Source of the DNA: Sporosarcina luteola
GTDB taxonomy: Bacteria; Bacillota; Bacilli; Bacillales_A; Planococcaceae
Length of the DNA stretch: 64,000 nucleotides
Assembly: GCF_023715585.1 (NCBI RefSeq)
Contig: NZ_JAMBOK010000001.1
Coordinates: 1,674,001-1,738,000 of the forward strand
Direction: 5' to 3'
Positions within the stretch are counted from its first letter, which is position 1. Each line of letters opens with the position of its first letter. Positions 1 to 8,403 of the stretch are shown one piece after another. Below the pieces are notes generated by a model. It searched no databases. It saw only the letters and a list, made by a program, of their open reading frames with translations, and had not been told where the DNA came from. A program made the position numbers and the translations under genes.

Positions 1-1
1 T

Positions 2-1261
2 GCTTTATTGAATTGGACGGTTTTATTGTTCGTCTTTGTGAGCGCATTCGGGTGGTTTTTTGCAGATTGGTTCGTACCGTTGATTTATAAAAAAGCGGTT
101 TTTGAAACGAAAGTTATTGCCGTTGAGATGACGCGGCTGTTTTTCGCATTCATGACGATGATTGCGTTGACCGGGTTGCTCGATTCGTATTTGCAGTCGC
201 GCCGCATCTTTGTCCCTTCCCAAATGGCGAAGCTTCTAGCGACGTTGATGGCAGCGGTGTTTGCAGTTCTATTCAGTGATGTGTGGGGCATTTATTCACT
301 CGTGTATGGATTTCTTGTGGGGACGGTGATGGGTGTTATCGTGCAGGTCGTTGCACTCGCCCGATCCGATTATAAGTGGCAGCCGGTTTTCAATATGGAG
401 AGGACATTTGCAAAGGCGTTTTTAGTGCTCATCATTCCATCGCTGTTGAATTCGGTTGTTGGCCAAGTGAATTTATTCGTGAACCGTTATTTCGCTTCCG
501 GGACGGAGGAGGCGGCGGTTACGTATTTGAACAACTCATCGCTCATCATCAGTATTCCGAACGCAATCTATGCAACGACGCTTGCCGCCATCATTTTTAC
601 GCTGATGAGTGAGCAGACGGAGCAATTGGATAAATTCAAGGATACTGTTTTCCGCGGTATGGAAATTTCGTTGGTGACATTGCTGCCGATTGCAGTCGGA
701 TTGCTCGTTGTCGGAGATGCAGTCGTTTCTTTCATTTACGAACGCGGGAAATTCACAGCGGCGGATACCGCGAATACGTATTTAACGTTATTGCTTTACT
801 TGCCGATCATCGTGTTCCAGGGCATGCAGCTGATCCTGTCGAAATCGATGTATTCGAGGGGCAAGACTGCCATTGTATTCCGGATCAGTGTAACGACGAT
901 CGCAGTGAATCTCATTTTAAATTGGCTGCTGGTTGATAAGTACGGGTATCCGGCACTTGCAATATCAGCTTCAGTCGTGAGCGTTTATTATTTTGCGGTT
1001 TCGATGGCTGTCGTTTATAAGGATTTAGGGGCTGCAGAGTTGAAGCGGTTCGCACGGATGAGTTCGCGTGTTATCGGACCTGCGATTGTGATGGGGCTTG
1101 CTGTGTGGGGCGCGAAGGTATTGCTGAATGCAGAGGATTGGTATTCGCTCTATCAGTTGGCTGTGCTTGTGCCGATTGGCGTTGTCGTTTATGCAGCGAT
1201 GATCCGGGTTATGTACCGGGAAGGGTTTAACCGGTTTGTTGGATTGTTGAGGCGTGGATGA
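2..1261 (+). CDS. MurJ/MviN-family lipid flippase, 5' end outside window
   Basis: This is the C-terminal part (about 420 residues) of a polytopic membrane protein of the MurJ/MviN family, which moves lipid-linked peptidoglycan or polysaccharide precursors across the cytoplasmic membrane. The reading frame is open to the left edge, so the true start is outside the window; complete members have about 500 residues. Hydrophobic segments alternate with short loops throughout. The family-typical stretches 'VNLFVNRYFAS', followed by a 'YLNNSSLIISIPNAI' segment, and 'YERGKFTAADT' are present. It stands next to five SLH surface-enzyme genes on the opposite strand, so a role in exporting a wall polymer is possible. 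Family assignment is firm; lipid II versus another polymer cannot be decided here. Confidence 0.85.
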   Translation, partial: ALLNWTVLLFVFVSAFGWFFADWFVPLIYKKAVFETKVIAVEMTRLFFAFMTMIALTGLLDSYLQSRRIFVPSQMAKLLATLMAAVFAVLFSDVWGIYSLVYGFLVGTVMGVIVQVVALARSDYKWQPVFNMERTFAKAFLVLIIPSLLNSVVGQVNLFVNRYFASGTEEAAVTYLNNSSLIISIPNAIYATTLAAIIFTLMSEQTEQLDKFKDTVFRGMEISLVTLLPIAVGLLVVGDAVVSFIYERGKFTAADTANTYLTLLLYLPIIVFQGMQLILSKSMYSRGKTAIVFRISVTTIAVNLILNWLLVDKYGYPALAISASVVSVYYFAVSMAVVYKDLGAAELKRFARMSSRVIGPAIVMGLAVWGAKVLLNAEDWYSLYQLAVLVPIGVVVYAAMIRVMYREGFNRFVGLLRRG

Positions 1262-1266
1262 GAGGG

Positions 1267-1386
1267 TTATGCGTGAATACTGCTGTTTATGCGTAAGAAT
1301 TTCATTTTATGCGTGGATGTCGCGTGTTATGCGTAAGAATTTCATTTTATGCGCGGATATCGCGGTTTATGAGTGTATCGCGGTGA
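1267..1386 (+). repeat. 20-bp periodic TTATGCGTG array (6 units)
   Basis: The core TTATGCG or TTATGAG begins at 1267, 1287, 1307, 1327, 1347 and 1367, exactly 20 bp apart, with variable filler. It lies between the convergent flippase and glucosaminidase genes. The last unit forms an inverted repeat with a reversed core at 1392-1402. The flanking motif GCGCTAAGTGGTTTTGACAA follows at 1414-1433. Confidence 0.9.
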
Positions 1387-1455
1387 AATTCCGCTCATAA
1401 AATACTCTAAGTCGCGCTAAGTGGTTTTGACAATCTAAATTCCTTTAAAAGAATC

Positions 1456-1492
1456 ACCCCAGAAGGTAGAGTTGCATTCTACCTTCTGGGGT
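1456..1492 (-). terminator. Terminator of glucosaminidase gene (probably bidirectional)
   Basis: A perfect 15-bp stem (1456-1470 with 1478-1492) has a 7-nt loop and directly follows the stop codon of the minus-strand gene. T-rich sequence flanks it on both strands, so it may also stop plus-strand transcripts. Confidence 0.85.
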
Positions 1493-1498
1493 GTTTTA

Positions 1499-3547
1499 TT
1501 ATCTAGTATTCAATTCTGTCAGGAAGTCGCCGCGAATCCATCCAAATTCGATGTGTTCTCCGTTGGCGTCTTTTGTAACGGAGTCTGCGAAAACTTTGTA
1601 CCAGATGTAGCCGTCTGCGCCTTTTTGCTGTTCGACGATGGCGACTGGATACCCGCTTTTGCCGCTTCGACCGAGGTCACGCGGGCTGAATGAAAAGAGC
1701 AGTGTGTCTGACGAGACTACTGGTAACGTACGAACATTCAATGATGTTGTAATGTTCGTCATGGCAAGGCGATATCTATATGCATCTTTACCACCCATTG
1801 CAACATCGGTTCTCCACATATGACCAGCGATTTTTGCCCCCCATGTTGGGTCAGACGCATAGCTGACGTTGAAGCCGACGGTTTTATTGCCAGGCACGGC
1901 ACCTTTCGCGCGTTTCCCTTCCGGTAAGCCATACTCCAAATTGATATACATCAATACGAATGCTTCAATGCTCCGTTGTGGTGTGGCGTATACTTGTCCG
2001 GCCCCTGGAGTGCTATCGAATACTGTAATGCCGTATAGATTGTTTTTCTGGAGAGCGTTGGAGCTCATCCCGAAGTCACTTTCATGCATGGCGGCTGCTA
2101 GGATGAAGAGCCCGTTTACCCGATGTTGCTCTTCAATTGCCTTAATATGAGAGCCTAAGCCAATAAGTTTCGATTTGACCGAAGCACCTGCATATCTAGC
2201 CTGACCTGTACGTTCCTTTTCCGCAAGAATTCGTAGAATGAACGCATCGATTTCTTCAGCTGTATACTCTGTTTTCGAGCGGATTGATTGGAACTGGAAG
2301 TACGGATGATATGTTCCAGCCACTTTCCCTGCCCCGTCAAGATAGTTGACACCATCTCTAGAATAGTAGGGCGTACCAACCTTCATGAATGAAGGAGCGG
2401 ATCCGATGATGTATGATCCTCCGTATGAACGCCTGAGGTAATTAAATTCATAATGGAGAAGTTCATTGTTGCTATTCGCAACATAATAATCTTTCGAATT
2501 CGAAATCGAGACCGGCATAAAATCAATTTCTTCATGTTTCACGTAGCCTACAGTATCTGCAACTTGTACTTTGACATAATTTTCCGCGTACTCGAGCACA
2601 CCCATTTCACGGCCGGCTTCGATGTATGTAAGCTGTGTGCCAAAGGATGGACTAGAGTAGATAATTGTCACTTTACCTAAAGGACCTTGTGCAAATGCCA
2701 TTCCGCTTCTAACGCGAAGCATCTCTTTGCCTTTGTAGATTCCTTCAGCTATCGGACTGGCGGTAAATGCTTTGACCGCTTCCGCGTACGTGTTGTATTT
2801 CTTGTCCAAGAGCTTCATTGCTTTATTTTCCACGACGGCAAGCTGGAATTTCTCCGGATCCGCTGCGGGTGGTGCTGGTGGCTGCGGTATGGATGGTGGT
2901 TCAGGTTCCACTTCAGGTATTTCGTGTTTCGCCCGGAATGCGATGAATCGGCTAAGTACAGCTGCGACTTGGTCCCGCTTTGAAAGTCCTGCCGGGTCGA
3001 ATGTGATGATGGTGCGTGTCGGATCTACTTTCATCCCGTTCATGATTCCCGCTGCGAATACCGTTTTTGCTGCACTGACCCCTTCCGTTGATGCGAAGAG
3101 GGATTCGTCTGTCAGCACGATGTCATTCGCATTGACTGTGATGCCTAAGTAGTTGATGGCACGGGATGCTGTGACGGCCATTTCTTCCCTTGTCATTAAT
3201 TTCAGAGGCATGAATTTACCGTCCAATGTGCCTTTCATAATCCCGCTTTTTTGGATGGCACCGATTTCACCTGCGATTGCGGAGTATGGATTCACGTCCG
3301 TGAACACAGGCACTTCGGGTGATAGATTCATTGTCCGCGCGAGGAATGCCGCAAAATCTCCGCGACTCACGTCCGCTTTCGGATAAATTTTGCCGTCCGA
3401 GTATCCTTTAATGATTCCCATGGATACCATTTCACGGACTTCCTTTTCCAATGTCAAACCTGTCAATTCATCCGCATGAGAGATTGACGGTGTCAGTTGC
3501 AGCATAAGCATAAAGATGACGAACATCGCTGCTAGTTTGCGTTTCAT
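1499..3547 (-). CDS. SLH-anchored endo-beta-N-acetylglucosaminidase (autolysin)
   Basis: A 682-residue exported murein hydrolase. It has a signal peptide (about 1-25), three SLH domains (roughly 29-72, 82-135, 145-205), a Pro-rich linker near 212-233, an SH3-like stretch near 270-345 and a C-terminal glucosaminidase domain. The probable catalytic Glu489 lies in 'AAAMHESDFG', followed by 'NNLYGI', as in LytD/GH73-type enzymes that cut GlcNAc-MurNAc bonds. SLH domains normally bind secondary wall polymer, so the enzyme should sit on the cell surface. RBS AGGGGG precedes the ATG. It is third in a likely operon after the subtilisin and NlpC/P60 genes (70-nt gap without a clear terminator). The specific wall-turnover role is inferred. 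Confidence 0.85.
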   Translation of the reverse strand: MKRKLAAMFVIFMLMLQLTPSISHADELTGLTLEKEVREMVSMGIIKGYSDGKIYPKADVSRGDFAAFLARTMNLSPEVPVFTDVNPYSAIAGEIGAIQKSGIMKGTLDGKFMPLKLMTREEMAVTASRAINYLGITVNANDIVLTDESLFASTEGVSAAKTVFAAGIMNGMKVDPTRTIITFDPAGLSKRDQVAAVLSRFIAFRAKHEIPEVEPEPPSIPQPPAPPAADPEKFQLAVVENKAMKLLDKKYNTYAEAVKAFTASPIAEGIYKGKEMLRVRSGMAFAQGPLGKVTIIYSSPSFGTQLTYIEAGREMGVLEYAENYVKVQVADTVGYVKHEEIDFMPVSISNSKDYYVANSNNELLHYEFNYLRRSYGGSYIIGSAPSFMKVGTPYYSRDGVNYLDGAGKVAGTYHPYFQFQSIRSKTEYTAEEIDAFILRILAEKERTGQARYAGASVKSKLIGLGSHIKAIEEQHRVNGLFILAAAMHESDFGMSSNALQKNNLYGITVFDSTPGAGQVYATPQRSIEAFVLMYINLEYGLPEGKRAKGAVPGNKTVGFNVSYASDPTWGAKIAGHMWRTDVAMGGKDAYRYRLAMTNITTSLNVRTLPVVSSDTLLFSFSPRDLGRSGKSGYPVAIVEQQKGADGYIWYKVFADSVTKDANGEHIEFGWIRGDFLTELNTR

Positions 3548-3618
3548 TTAATTCCCCCTAAAAAGCTTTGTCAATCTTTCTATCGGTCTATGAATTGGTT
3601 ATTAAATAGAAGCAGCCC

Positions 3619-4656
3619 TTAATTCACTTCGATGGCGCTATAGACAGCTGCTGCAAATTCTGCCCGCGTCACGATTTTGGTGAATTCATAGGATGGTGTT
3701 TGGAAGACACCTGTCTTGTCCAACTGCTTTAAAGCATTGATTGACCCCTTTGCCCAATAGGTGGATGGAATGTCGACATAGAGCGAGGAAATATAGACTC
3801 GGTCGTCGACTTTCTTCTGGAGATTGAACGCACGATCGATAATGACCGCTAGCTGCGTCCGCGTCAATTTGTCTTCCAAGCCGAATCTTCCATCCTCGTA
3901 TCCTTTTAAGATATCCGCTTCATTCATCGCGGCAATATGTTCTGCAAATTGATGCTTTTTGTCAACGTCCCTGAAATTCACTTCATTCGCAGGTTTCAGT
4001 TTCAATACGCGATTCAGCATGGCTGCCGCCTGTCCGCGGGTAATCGTATCTTCCGGTTTAAATTGATTGTTAGGAAAACCGTTGATGATCCCGTTTCCGC
4101 TCAGCTTCAAAATCGCATTGTATGCGAGATGATCGGGAGTGATGTCTTCGAACGCCGTCTTAGGCAGCGTTGGTGCGGCCGGTGCTTGCGCTGCAGTCGA
4201 TCCGTTCATACGCTTCGCTCCTGCAAAGCGCGGCTCCCAGTATGGATGTGAGAACAGCTTCGCTTTGGCGACGCCACGTTTTTCATTTTCAGCTGAAATG
4301 AATTCGTTGTTTCCCAAGTAGATGCCTGCATGAGAGATCCCCGGTTTGTATGTGTCCTTAAAGAATAGCACGTCGCCTGGCTGCAGGTCGGCTGCATCTA
4401 CGGGAACACCGTAATTGAACTGCCCTTCCGAAGTCCTCGGCAGCTTAGTATCGAACTGGTTGAACACATAAACGATGAATCCGGAGCAGTCGAAGCCTGT
4501 TTCAGGTGTATTACCGCCGAATTTGTATGGTGTGCCTTCATAGGCCTTCGCAAAGTCCGCCAGGCTATTGGCCGATGCTTTTGCATGCAAGCCAGGAAAC
4601 GCAATTGTTATTACTAACAGCAGCAACAGAAATTCTTTTATCTTTATAAATTTCAT
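3619..4656 (-). CDS. SLH-anchored NlpC/P60 cell-wall endopeptidase
   Basis: A 345-residue exported protein. It has a signal peptide (1-29), an NlpC/P60 cysteine-peptidase domain (about 31-140) and three C-terminal SLH domains (about 168-217, 227-276, 292-342). Catalytic Cys57 is in 'GFDCSGF' and His109 in 'GISHAGIYLG'. The third polar residue, usually His in 'FIHA', reads Ser121 here ('FISAEN'). NlpC/P60 enzymes cut gamma-D-Glu-diamino acid bonds in stem peptides. The domain order is the reverse of the neighbouring glucosaminidase, where SLH is N-terminal. RBS GGGGGA precedes the ATG, and the gene starts 19 nt after the subtilisin stop, so co-transcription is likely. Confidence 0.87.
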   Translation of the reverse strand: MKFIKIKEFLLLLLVITIAFPGLHAKASANSLADFAKAYEGTPYKFGGNTPETGFDCSGFIVYVFNQFDTKLPRTSEGQFNYGVPVDAADLQPGDVLFFKDTYKPGISHAGIYLGNNEFISAENEKRGVAKAKLFSHPYWEPRFAGAKRMNGSTAAQAPAAPTLPKTAFEDITPDHLAYNAILKLSGNGIINGFPNNQFKPEDTITRGQAAAMLNRVLKLKPANEVNFRDVDKKHQFAEHIAAMNEADILKGYEDGRFGLEDKLTRTQLAVIIDRAFNLQKKVDDRVYISSLYVDIPSTYWAKGSINALKQLDKTGVFQTPSYEFTKIVTRAEFAAAVYSAIEVN

Positions 4657-4675
4657 TTTTCATTCCCCCGATTCC

Positions 4676-6565
4676 TTACTTGAACGCATCTTCTTGGACC
4701 CTGGCCAGGAATACTGCGAAATCAGCCCGGCTCATTTGGTCGTTCGGCTTAAAGGTGCCATCGGTGTAGCCGTTTGTGATTTTGGCAGAAACCAGTGCAT
4801 TCACTGCACTATAGGAAGCCATTGAAGGATGACTGTCTGTGAATCTATTGACATTATCCGATTTCAGATTAAATGCTTTTGAAATAAGGATTGCCATTTC
4901 ACCGCGCGTCACTTTTTGATCAGGCTTAAATGTGCCATCTTTGAATCCGGAAACGATATCAGCTTCCTTCAACGCCTGAATATAGCCCCCGGCGAAAGAT
5001 GTTGGTGAAACATCTTTAAAGGCGACTGCCGAAGCCTTTTCTGGGTAACCGAGCGCCCTGCCGATAATCGCTGCCGCCTCGGCTCTCGTAATGTTTTCGT
5101 AGGGGCGGATCGTGCCGTCCGGTAAACCTTTCAATTGACCTTTATGTGTCAGGAATCCGACTGGGCCCGCAAACCGTTGACTGTTATTCATGTCTGAGAA
5201 AACAGGTGTGGGCATCTTGAAGATCTTCTGTTCTTGCCAAACTGCGCCTTGGTCGGTCTTTGTCTTCACCAGTACATCAAGGTCTCCGGCAACGCCATAG
5301 ATCTCCCATTTTCCATTGCCCTGATGCAGAACGTTCGCTCCGTCGATTTGAACGTCTTTGTTCCCACTGTATTGAAGCGTCAATTTACCGAGTTCCGATT
5401 GCACTGTAAAGTCGATCGTATTATCAAAGGTAGGTTTGTATTGGATGAGGCCGTGGCCAAATATGTCATCTCTCCCTTCCTTTCCAAGATCTTTGGCAGT
5501 TCGTGCAATCAGCTGGCGCAATTCGTCATTTTTCATATGTGGAAATCGTTCTTTATAGAGTGCTAGAATTCCGGTGACATGGGCTGTCGCCATGGATGTG
5601 CCGGAAAGCCGCGTATAGCCATCCGCTTTTTCGTCCTCGAAATCCCATTTCATCGGGTATGTGCTGAAAATGGACGCACCAGGGGCTGCAATCTCAATTT
5701 CCTTTCCGACCGCGCTGTTTTTAAGCTTTGTTAAATCCGCATTGATTGCCGCTACCGCGATGACAGACTCATATTTAGCCGGAAACATGACGGTGCTATT
5801 CGTCTGATCGCCGTTATTGCCGCCGGAGCCGACAATGAGCATGCCTTGTGCATATGCTTTCTGAAGCGCCTTTTCAAGTGCGGGGTCATCTTGGTCAGTT
5901 GTAATGCTCAAATTCAGAATGTCGATTTTTTGCTTCATCGCCCAGTTGATCCCATCTATTAAACTAGTCGTTGTTCCGACTCCGAAGCCATTAAGTCCTT
6001 TGATGCTGTAAAGCTCTACGGAGGGGGCGATTCCAACGATGCCCGTCTGATTGGCGAGAGCAGCAATGACGCCTGCAACATGGGTCCCGTGTCCGTTGTC
6101 ATCGTCATAGGAAACGGTCATCGGACAGTCCGTTTTCATGGAACAATACCCCCCTTTGACACGGAGGTCACGATGTTTGACATCGATTCCGGAATCCAGG
6201 ACAGCGACTTTCACGCCTTTCCCAGTATAAGGGGCGGTGCTGTCTCTAGTTGTGTTGATCAGCGCGCTAGAGGCGAGATCTTTTTCAGCGCTCTGTTGAT
6301 ATGATCGGTTGCTTTGGATGACGATGTGTGGAAAAGCATCTTTCAACCGGGCAATTTCGGCGCTAGACAGCGAGACAGATAGAATATCGAGTGATGGATA
6401 TGTTTTGTCGATGTGCATGCCACTTTCATTCATATACTCGATCAGTTCCGTCTGTTTTCCACCGCTGATTAAGTACTCTCCCTGCTGCTCCTGGGCCATC
6501 GTCTGGAATTGCAATGCGAATACAAGTGTAAATGCGATTGCAATGGATTTAATATATTTCTTCAT
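4676..6565 (-). CDS. SLH-anchored subtilisin-family serine protease
   Basis: An exported S8 protease of about 629 residues. It has a signal peptide (about 1-25), an I9-type propeptide (about 28-90), the subtilase domain (about 110-380) and three C-terminal SLH domains (about 480-629). The catalytic triad is visible: Asp124 in 'VAVLDSGID', His159 in 'GHGTHVAG' and Ser324 in 'SGTSMATAH'; oxyanion Asn is in 'GSGGNNGD'. The longer frame begins with a TTG at 6586 that has no RBS, so I prefer the ATG at 6565 preceded by GGTGA at 6-nt spacing. It probably leads an operon with the NlpC/P60 and glucosaminidase genes and may process surface proteins. Its substrate is unknown. Confidence 0.88.
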   Translation of the reverse strand: MKKYIKSIAIAFTLVFALQFQTMAQEQQGEYLISGGKQTELIEYMNESGMHIDKTYPSLDILSVSLSSAEIARLKDAFPHIVIQSNRSYQQSAEKDLASSALINTTRDSTAPYTGKGVKVAVLDSGIDVKHRDLRVKGGYCSMKTDCPMTVSYDDDNGHGTHVAGVIAALANQTGIVGIAPSVELYSIKGLNGFGVGTTTSLIDGINWAMKQKIDILNLSITTDQDDPALEKALQKAYAQGMLIVGSGGNNGDQTNSTVMFPAKYESVIAVAAINADLTKLKNSAVGKEIEIAAPGASIFSTYPMKWDFEDEKADGYTRLSGTSMATAHVTGILALYKERFPHMKNDELRQLIARTAKDLGKEGRDDIFGHGLIQYKPTFDNTIDFTVQSELGKLTLQYSGNKDVQIDGANVLHQGNGKWEIYGVAGDLDVLVKTKTDQGAVWQEQKIFKMPTPVFSDMNNSQRFAGPVGFLTHKGQLKGLPDGTIRPYENITRAEAAAIIGRALGYPEKASAVAFKDVSPTSFAGGYIQALKEADIVSGFKDGTFKPDQKVTRGEMAILISKAFNLKSDNVNRFTDSHPSMASYSAVNALVSAKITNGYTDGTFKPNDQMSRADFAVFLARVQEDAFK

Positions 6566-6601
6566 TGCCTTCACCGTCCTCTTCAAAATAACTATAAAAG
6601 A

Positions 6602-6632
6602 AGCCCTCTAGAAACGAAATTCCAGTAGGGCT
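6602..6632 (-). terminator. Terminator after SLH amidase
   Basis: AGCCCT (6602-6607) pairs with AGGGCT (6627-6632) with partial inner pairing. On the minus strand it is followed by TCTTTTAT. It separates the amidase from the downstream protease operon. Confidence 0.6.
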
Positions 6633-6645
6633 GTTAATTTACTTA

Positions 6646-8163
6646 TTAATGATATTTTCTTGACGGAGTCGCGTTGTATTTCGAGTAGAGAGGCGATACC
6701 TCTGAACGACCCTCAAAGTGATACAGATAATCAAGAGTTCCTAGGAACACTGCTTTCGCCATCGTTTCGCGATGTGCAGCAGACTTGATATACTGCGCGT
6801 CTTTCGCGTTATCAATGAAGCCTACTTCAATCAATGTTGCTGGCATCGTATTTTCGCGAATGACATACAGTGACTTGCTTTGGACGCGTCGATCTGGAAG
6901 ATTCCAAGCTTCTAGCATCCTTTTCTGGATATACGTTGAAAGTGCTTTGGATTGCTGCACGTTCGGATTGCGTGCCGCACTGTAATAGAATGATTCTATT
7001 CCGGAAGCTTTTCCGTTAAATGCATTCGCATGAACACTTATGAATAGGTCCGCCTTATTTTGCTTCGCATATTGGACGCGCTGTGAAAGTTCAAGGAAAA
7101 CGTCCGTCTCCCGCGTCAGCTTGACATTGATCGGCGTGCCTTGGAAATAGGTTTTCATGCGTTTGGAAATATCCAGGACGATGTCTTTTTCGCGCAAACC
7201 ATTTCCGGCTGCTCCCGGATCTTTCCCGCCGTGACCTGGGTCAATGACGATTGTCAGTTGATTCAGCGGCTTTTTGCCACTGATGGGACTCGTAACAGGA
7301 CCAGGGACGGGAGTAGGGGTGACATGGATCGGATCTTTCATATTACTAATTGCTGGCTGGTCAGTGGACAGGTAATAGCCATGGATGAAACCAGTAATAT
7401 TATCCACTTTCGCATAGACCCAGTCTCCAACAGTGTACAAAACGTCAACCGGATTTCCACTGAATAATTTCATTTTTTCGGTATAGTCTACGGATGGGCC
7501 TGTCCTCATGTTGAGGGATGTGTCTTCACTTACATTTACATACATCGGCGTGGCTGCCACTTGCAGCGCTTTCTCACGGAAGTCGGCATTGACGGCGCGT
7601 GCGAGGAATACAGCAAAATCTCCACGTTTCATCGGCAGCTCGGTGCCGAAGTTGCCTTTACCTACTCCGTCTGAAATGCCTTTTGCCATGAATTCTTGTG
7701 CTGCCGCATTTGTCGTATCGGATTGGAATCCGAATGCTCTGCTGATGAGCAACGCCATCTCTCCGCGCTTCAATTGCTGTCCTGGCTTGTACAAATACGT
7801 TCCGTTCTCCTGTTTGTATCCGAAAATGATGCCACGATTCACAGAGTCTTCTATGTATCCTGACGCAAAGTGATCGGCTGGAACATCCGGAAACCTCGTA
7901 TTGACAGGGGTCCCTTGCAATTGGACGGCTTTTCCGATCATCGCTGCAGCGTGCGCCCGTGTCATAGGTGCATCGGGGGCAAATAGGTCAGGGTTGTCGG
8001 ATGTTGTTATATTACCTTGCTTAAGATAGCTAATCTCTTTATACGCTCTATGTGTAGAAGGGATATCCACAAAACCGGAAGCTGCTGAGGCATAGTTAGG
8101 TGTGAAAAGGTCCAATGAAAAAATCAAAAGAAACGACAACAAAAGTAAAACAACTTTTTTCAT
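6646..8163 (-). CDS. SLH-anchored N-acetylmuramoyl-L-alanine amidase
   Basis: A 505-residue exported autolysin. It has a signal peptide (1-28), three SLH repeats (about 31-80, 88-140, 145-195, the last weak), a bacterial SH3 domain (about 208-270 with 'NMRTGPS') and an Amidase_3 zinc domain (about 308-475). Metal-binding and catalytic motifs are 'VIDPGHGGKDPGA', 'FISVHANAF' and 'LIEVGFIDN'. The enzyme cleaves the amide bond between MurNAc and the stem peptide. About 25 residues follow the catalytic domain without recognisable similarity. RBS AAGGAG precedes the ATG. With its neighbours it gives the three main murein-cutting specificities, all wall-anchored. Confidence 0.9.
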   Translation of the reverse strand: MKKVVLLLLSFLLIFSLDLFTPNYASAASGFVDIPSTHRAYKEISYLKQGNITTSDNPDLFAPDAPMTRAHAAAMIGKAVQLQGTPVNTRFPDVPADHFASGYIEDSVNRGIIFGYKQENGTYLYKPGQQLKRGEMALLISRAFGFQSDTTNAAAQEFMAKGISDGVGKGNFGTELPMKRGDFAVFLARAVNADFREKALQVAATPMYVNVSEDTSLNMRTGPSVDYTEKMKLFSGNPVDVLYTVGDWVYAKVDNITGFIHGYYLSTDQPAISNMKDPIHVTPTPVPGPVTSPISGKKPLNQLTIVIDPGHGGKDPGAAGNGLREKDIVLDISKRMKTYFQGTPINVKLTRETDVFLELSQRVQYAKQNKADLFISVHANAFNGKASGIESFYYSAARNPNVQQSKALSTYIQKRMLEAWNLPDRRVQSKSLYVIRENTMPATLIEVGFIDNAKDAQYIKSAAHRETMAKAVFLGTLDYLYHFEGRSEVSPLYSKYNATPSRKYH

Positions 8164-8355
8164 CTAAGACTGTACTCCTTTGTGGAAAATGTTTCTCTTA
8201 GTCTACCATACCAAAACACATAATAATATGTTTCATTCGGACTAATTTCAATTATTTTGGGATTTTGTGTCTAAAAGGGGTGCCGAACGGGTATGGAAAG
8301 AGATGCATTAGGTCGCATTTAGGCGATTGGGGCAAAAGGATGGTGATTCGTTATC

Positions 8356-8390
8356 AAAAAAGCCCTACTCCAGTCGAAAAGGAGCAGAGC
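8356..8390 (-). terminator. Terminator after 5'-nucleotidase
   Basis: A 10-bp stem (8362-8371 with 8381-8390, two G-U pairs) around a 9-nt loop is followed on the minus strand by six U. It lies 14 bases beyond the stop codon. Confidence 0.85.
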
Positions 8391-8403
8391 ATTTTTTATT
8401 TTA

